NCBI GenBank assembly: GCA_026724425.1
Contig: JAIUCV010000004.1
Location: 816,001-880,000 of the forward strand
DNA length: 64,000 nt
Reading direction: 5' to 3'
From: Erythrophleum ivorense
Taxonomy: Eukaryota; Streptophyta; Magnoliopsida; Fabales; Fabaceae
Part shown: positions 59,104 to 64,000 of the stretch, piece by piece
Numbering within the stretch: the stretch's first letter is position 1
How the letters are laid out: every line of letters begins with the position of its first letter
Position numbers and translations under genes: made by a program
Notes under the pieces: model-generated
The model's database searches: none
What the model was told of the DNA's origin: nothing
Seen by the model: the letters and a program-made list of their open reading frames with translations, nothing else

Positions 59104-59120
59104 GTCTAAGTTTCGGGGTG
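59104..59120 (+). promoter_or_regulatory. Polypurine tract
   Basis: GTCTAAGTTTCGGGGTG directly abuts the 3' LTR start. The C inside the G-run breaks the purine tract, unlike the internal copy at 57842. Confidence 0.75.
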
Positions 59121-60565
59121 TGATAACCTCCCTAAATTCATGCCTTTACAGCACATTTTCCTGTAATTAGGAATGTCTTTTGATATATTTTTATATATAA
59201 AGTATACTCAAAATAGGAAAATGTGCATTTTTTTGATACCTGAGCTTAACTGACTCAATTTTAGTTAAATTATGCAAACTTCGACCTTAGTTTGGGATTA
59301 TTTTGGTTTATTTATGATTTCATACTTTTTGCAGATATAGTTGGGATTCAAAGCTAATAGCTGATGACTAAAGTTGCAATGCTCGCCGCGGCCAATTAGT
59401 TTGTTTGTCGCGGCCAATTGTTGCATGGAGGAAGGAGCAAGCAGAGAGCTATTCGCCGCGGCCAATTTTGTTATTCGCGGCGGCCAATTTGTCGTTCAGA
59501 AAAGCTGTGCTCGCCAGAGAGCATTTAGCAGCGGCAAATAATATGTTAGCCGCGGCGAACAAATGGTTTACTGAAACACTGCGTTTTGAGGTCTGAGAAA
59601 CTCTAGGGTTGGATATATTCACAATTTCGACCAAGAGAGCCATTCTCCGACTTCTGGGCAATACTGGGGAGCTGGTGTGCTAGGGTTTGGAGTGTGAAGA
59701 GTGGTTAGAGCCAAGGATTGAAGTTTCAAGGAGACTTGAAGCCATTTCCATCAGTTTTTCTGATCCTCTCCTTCTCCTTTGCTTGTATTCTGCTATGGGT
59801 TTGATCTCAATGGTTTTTGTAAACTTGTAGCTGAGTATGAGTAGCTAAATATTTGTTCTAGGATTATCTTAAACCCTTGTATGGAGTAACATCTGACTCT
59901 CCTCTGCCTCCATTGATTAATGATATATATGTGCTGATTTTACTCCATTTGTAATGCTTCTAGTTGATTGGCCAATAATTAGTTGTGTGTTTGCTTGAGT
60001 GAAGCTTGAGAGAGCTAACTTGAGTGTTGAACTTGAGTTAAATCATGCAAGAACTTGAAATTTAAGTATTGAATGGATGGTTTAGTTGGTGAGGTAGAAA
60101 TACACTCATTAACCTTGTGTAGTCAAACTTGGGTCTGAGCTTAAAATTAGAGTTTCTTTAGTTGTAAGAGAGTTTGAACAACTAATGGAATTAAATACTT
60201 GTTTAGGACTTGAGAGAGCTTTTACAAGTAGTAATTGATTCCCAGACTAGTGCATATAGTTGTTGATCATTGTTGGTGAGAAGAGATTATTCTTGTGCTG
60301 TGAGATACAAAGGGGGAGAGATAATCCTAGATCCCTTACAAGCTTGGAGTCGAACAGGATCTCTTAACTCCATTTATACATTCATTTGCAAAGTTAACTC
60401 TTTTATTTACACCCATCTTCATTATATAATTGTTCTGCTCAACCTAGTTTAAAACATAAATTTAATAATCAATCCAACTCAACTTCAGTCCTCGTGGGAA
60501 CGATAATCTTTTTATACTACTTTGTCACGGCCCGTGCACTTACAGAATAAGCTGTTTGGTGAACA
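59121..60565 (+). mobile_element. 3' LTR of the Athila element (1445 bp)
   Basis: Begins TGATAACCTCCC and ends GGTGAACA, followed by the target duplication AAGAA at 60566. Same length as the 5' LTR. Differences concentrate in the GCCGCGGC array region, mostly C/T and G/A. Confidence 0.95.
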
Positions 60566-60570
60566 AAGAA

Positions 60571-61560
60571 CTGATACAAAAAAAGGAAAAAAAAGACATG
60601 TTTGTATTGGATTCGTGTCTGAAACAATATGTGTACCATACTTTAGTATTCCTATGGCCAACCTTTTTTTATCCGATATGTATTGAAACATTTCGAAATG
60701 CATCTGTACATTTCAAAACACTCTAAAATGGCTTAATAGCTTATAAGGAATCTTAATGATGTAAATGGAAATGAAGATTGGCATGTAATCTGAATTGGAA
60801 ACTTTACTTTTAATTTCTTGAATTTAATTTCTTGAATATATATATAATTATATACATGCCCCTAATACACGTATTCTAATATTTTAGAAATTATCATATC
60901 CTATGTATCATATTATCTTGTACCCAATAAATGCACTTGTATCAGTGCTTCTTAGATTCTTTGCTTGTGATTGTTATGGTCACTTTGACCACATTTTCAA
61001 TCCCTAGCTATTCACAACTCTATCACTTGTAATTTTTACAGGAAAGTTTGCCCTTAGGCGTTGCTAATCATACTCTTTATGGTTCATTGAGCAATTAGCC
61101 ATGAACCATGAATAAAAGCGTCTTTATTGTGTTTGCATTTTCATGATTGCTTTGTTAATGTAAGTACTAAGTTACACCTTGAAATATTGTTTGGTTGAGG
61201 CTACAAATTACATAGCTTTTATTTGAGCATCCAAAATACACTTTTGGAGGCTCCCAAAACCTAGTTAAAGCTCTCTTCTAGTTATTTGACTATATTTGTT
61301 CTAAAATCTCTCTTTAGTGAGAGTCTAACTATCCTTATGAAAGTCTTTCACGCTTAAAGTGGTATTTCTTGTAAGACTTTCATCAACTATAGAGGTCTCT
61401 TTCTGATTTGTTTTCTTACTCCTCTACTAAGGGCTGTGTAATTTTGATACTTCTTTAGAGTATTTTGATGGATGTTGATATTGAATTTGGTAATGAGGAT
61501 GGTGATGGGGATGTAGTGACATTGGACTAGAATGCTTCAAAGAGGTCTAGAGATGGTCAC
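60571..61560. other. Non-genic sequence
   Basis: Right flank of the Athila insertion, continuous with 46448-47349 before insertion. No supported gene. Confidence 0.55.
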
Positions 61561-62015
61561 TTAAAATTACTAAGGAAGATTGTTATAGGGAAAGGTTTGA
61601 ACATGGCTATTATTAAATTTTTTATTAAGAAAAGTTGTAATATTAAGGGAAGGTTGCAGTTGATGAAGTGGGTGATAATCTGTTTATATTTAATTTTCAT
61701 TGGAGGGAAGATTATAAGAGCTTTTTAAGAAACTGCCCTTGGACTATCCTAGGTTTCTTGTTAAACCTTGGGTTTTGATCTCTATTGCTAACAATACATA
61801 AGGAGGAGTTGAATTTATCCCTCTTTTTTGTGAAGTTTTATGCTTTACCAAGAGAGGGTACAAGGAGAAATTTGATAAAAGTGAGGAATAAGGTGGGTAA
61901 GGTACGTATTAGTTGTTGAATAACTTATCTAAAATGGTGGTATTACCAGAAGTTTTGAGGGAGTGTGGGCGGAGATTGACATTAGAAATCCTTTGTTGGT
62001 TGGCTTTTAGGTTCC
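61561..62015 (+). pseudogene. DUF4283 domain relic (LINE ORF1-like)
   Basis: Translation in two frames gives LLRKIVIGKGLNMAIIKFF, then VAVDEVGDNLFIFNFHWRED, YKSFLRNCPWTILGFLLNLG, and further on VWAEIDIRNPLLVGF. This order matches the plant DUF4283 family, found in LINE ORF1 proteins and dispersed retrogenes: nucleic-acid binding, N-terminal to a CCHC knuckle. At least one frameshift (near 61650) and several stops show it is dead. The knuckle is not found. Confidence 0.75.
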
Positions 62016-63095
62016 TAAATAAACATTGTATCCAATAGTTCTTTTTTTAGTAAAGAACAACCACCCTAATTAGCATCTGAGAAGGCATAAAGTGAAATGA
62101 GAATTTATGCCAAATTGTAATCCATCAGCCAACTATGTTTAAGATATTGAAGGATTCATTTAACAACATAAAAATAAGAAATAATAGGAGCATTTATATG
62201 TTGACACTCCTTATTTACCACATATAAAATGTCAATTGAGTAAATGTAAGATATAGGAAAGAAAATACCAAAGTTCAACGAGTATAGGCATCAGTAACAT
62301 CACCATCATGAGGAAAGAGAATTCCTTGATAGCCACAGGAGTAGCAATAGAAGAACAGTTCATCATGCCAAATTCTCAAGAAAATCCCAAACATACCTTC
62401 ATTGTGAAAGATAAAAACTACCATCAAAACACATAACTTTGATGTCGATAAAATAATGTAATTTTTTGAAATCATTAAGAGAAAATTCTTCACCTAATAA
62501 TGATTTATTAAATTTACTAAGCATTGTGTAAGTTGAATTTTGTTGTGATTTTTTTACAGATAAGTTAATCTATTTGTCTATTAGGTTAAGCAATTTTTTT
62601 GCTAATTTTTAGAAGTCATTTGGAAGAGCAAACTTTGATGAATTTTCCATAAGAATATAAATGTGATCTAGCTTTGAAACTTTTACATAATTTATGTATA
62701 TGTTTATTACATCCACTAAAATTTTGTTAATTTTTGAATTCATTTTGGTAAGGTAAACATAGACATTTTGTTAGATTGTTCAATTTTGGTGTTTTGATAT
62801 TTTCACATTTAGTTAAAAGGTTATTTCTGAATTCATTTTGTTGTATTTTCTATACTAATTGATGGGGAGTTTAATTATAATTTTTGGCATACTTGTTCAT
62901 TTTTATGTCTTCAGTGTCAATAAAAATTAGCCTAAGGTTTTGTGCACATTTGCTATGAATTTTTGTTCATACACTACATAGTCTAGTAATGTTCAAAATT
63001 GCACAACTAAAATTTTCCTAACTTTCTAGACATATATGAGGACATGGATTTGATGTATAATAAGGGCATCATTTAAGAATGAGAACAATCTTTCT
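62016..63095. other. Non-genic sequence
   Basis: AT-rich; no supported gene or element end. It may include degraded LINE or copia sequence. Confidence 0.5.
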
Positions 63096-63871
63096 TTCTT
63101 ATCCCAAATTGAACCTAAGATAGTTGAAGAAGCTTTAGCAATGAAAATTAGATTATAACCATCCAAGAAGAATTAAATCAATTTGAAAGAAATCAAATGT
63201 GGGAGTTAGTTGAACAACCAAAGAATGCTTCAATCATCGCAACAAAATTAGTCTTTGACTACAAAATGGATGAGAAAGGTAATGTAGTTAGGAACAAAAC
63301 TATACTTATAGCCCAATGTTTCACTTTAAAAAAATATTGGCTTTGAAGAAAACTATGCCCTTATTGCTAGATTTGAATCCATTAGAAATCTACTTGCTTA
63401 TGCTTCTTTCATGAAGTTTAAATTATTCCAAATGAATATTAAAAGTGATTTCTTGAATGGCTATATAAATATGGAAGTGTATGTCAAGCAACTATCCAGT
63501 TTCAAAAATGAGAAGTTCCTTAACCATGTCTTAAAACTCTATAAAGTATTTTTATCGATTGAAATGAGCTTCAAAAGTTTGGTACAAAAGGTTAAGCACT
63601 TTTCTTTTGAAAAATTGATTTCTTAAAGGAAAACTTGATATCACACTTTTCTTTACTCGTGCAAATATATTAATGATATCATTTTTTATAGCACTAATGA
63701 AACTTTATGTAAAGAATTTTCTGAGCTTATGAAGAGAGAATTTGAGATGAGCATGATGGGAAAAATAAATTTCTTTTTTAAACTACAAATCAAATAAACA
63801 AAAGAGACAAATTTCATTAATCAAGCAAAAGACACTAAGGAGCTCATAAACAAATTTGGATTTGAGAACTC
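63096..63871 (+). pseudogene. Ty1/copia (SIRE-like) reverse transcriptase relic
   Basis: Plus-strand pieces: LSQIEPKIVEEAL, ELNQFERNQMWELVEQPKN, ASIIATKLVFDYKMDEKGNV, MKFKLFQMNIKSDFLNGYIN, MEVYVKQLSSF, then FEMSMMGKINFFFKLQIK and INQAKDTKELINKFGFENS. These follow copia RT order and the SIRE/Maximus style closely. The catalytic YVDD region is degraded (ILMISFFI). There are multiple frameshifts and stops. The relic stops where an inverted LTR begins. Confidence 0.87.
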
Positions 63872-64000
63872 TATTGCTTCTTTGAAGCATACACGCAAGG
63901 ATATAATGTCAAAATTTGTCAAGTACCAAAATTTACACCTTAATTTAAATTAAGTGGATCAATTTTAAATGTTGGTGTTAAAAAGAAATGATTATGGATT
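63872..64000 (-). mobile_element. Start of another inverted Athila-like LTR (cut by window end)
   Basis: TATTGCTTCTTTGAAGCATA then CACGCAAGG matches the low end of the LTR at 19323 (TTGCTTTCTTTGAA, CACGCAAG). The homology continues to the edge (AATGTTGGTGTTAAAAAGAAA at about 19473 and 63968). It interrupts the copia RT relic just after the NKFG region. Confidence 0.75.

Larger units (their letters stand above)
47350..60570 (+). mobile_element. Complete Athila-type Ty3/gypsy retrotransposon, 13.2 kb, TSD AAGAA
   Basis: AAGAA flanks the element at 47350-47354 and 60566-60570. Order: 5' LTR (47355-48799), PBS (48806), gag, protease-RT-RNase H, integrase, conserved hairpin, a 2-kb spacer, an env-position ORF, a second spacer, terminal hairpin, PPT, 3' LTR (59121-60565). 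The DLGAS protease, the FMDD reverse transcriptase, the extra 3' ORF and the tRNA-Asp PBS mark the Athila clade. The two LTRs have equal length and I count about 30 differences, roughly 2 percent, nearly all transitions. Four in-frame stops (50074, 53095, 57094, 57307) break otherwise continuous reading frames, so this copy should not be autonomous. Confidence 0.95.

Overview
This is a eukaryotic window, almost certainly from a flowering plant and probably a eudicot. It is AT-rich, has one intron-split plant gene (a class III secretory peroxidase), many dinucleotide microsatellites, and a dense set of plant LTR retrotransposons. There are no operons, Shine-Dalgarno sites, CRISPR arrays or prokaryotic genes. 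I could not identify the species.

Layout. 1-3.2 kb: first three coding exons of a peroxidase on the minus strand; its last exon lies off the left edge. Intron 1 holds an old tandem duplication. 3.2-12.9 kb: mostly non-genic, with one solo LTR (4434-5923, TSD ATCAC), a strongly palindromic 0.2-kb element (about 6.54-6.73 kb) and a 0.54-kb MITE-like inverted repeat (10.69-11.23 kb). 12.9-15.7 kb: a 2.85-kb solo LTR (TSD CATTA). 15.9-17 kb: a scrambled Ty3/gypsy pol relic between two ~146-bp direct repeats. 18.5-21.8 kb: a solo LTR (TSD CCATT) that carries another LTR of its own family inside it. 21.9-24.7 kb: a probable chromovirus-type solo LTR. 25.5-26.9 kb: a divergent relative of the 4.4-kb LTR.

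About 27.9-46.4 kb: a dismembered Ty1/copia element on the minus strand, with both LTRs, the PBS, gag, integrase, RT and RNase H still recognisable. It was split by a 3.4-kb solo LTR (35650-41933, TSD AATTT), which was itself split by a relative (38722-41587). A fourth family member (27869-31754, TSD AATCT) landed at the edge of the copia 3' LTR.

47350-60570: a structurally complete Athila-type Ty3/gypsy element. It has two 1445-bp LTRs, TSD AAGAA, a tRNA-Asp-type PBS, gag, protease-RT-RNase H, integrase, an env-position ORF with the plant transposon domain, a terminal hairpin and a polypurine tract. Its LTRs differ by only about 2 percent by eye, so it is fairly young, but four in-frame stop codons interrupt it. 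61.5-62 kb: a DUF4283 (LINE ORF1-like) relic. 63.1-63.9 kb: a SIRE-like copia RT relic running into the start of another inverted LTR at the right edge.

The only likely functional host gene is the peroxidase. The most interesting unexplained structure is a set of GC-rich palindromic word arrays inside several LTR families. Each family uses its own word (GCCGCGGC, CGCTATAGCG, GTGCCAC/GTGGCAC, GCAGCGCTGC), and the Athila element repeats its word between pol and the env-position ORF.
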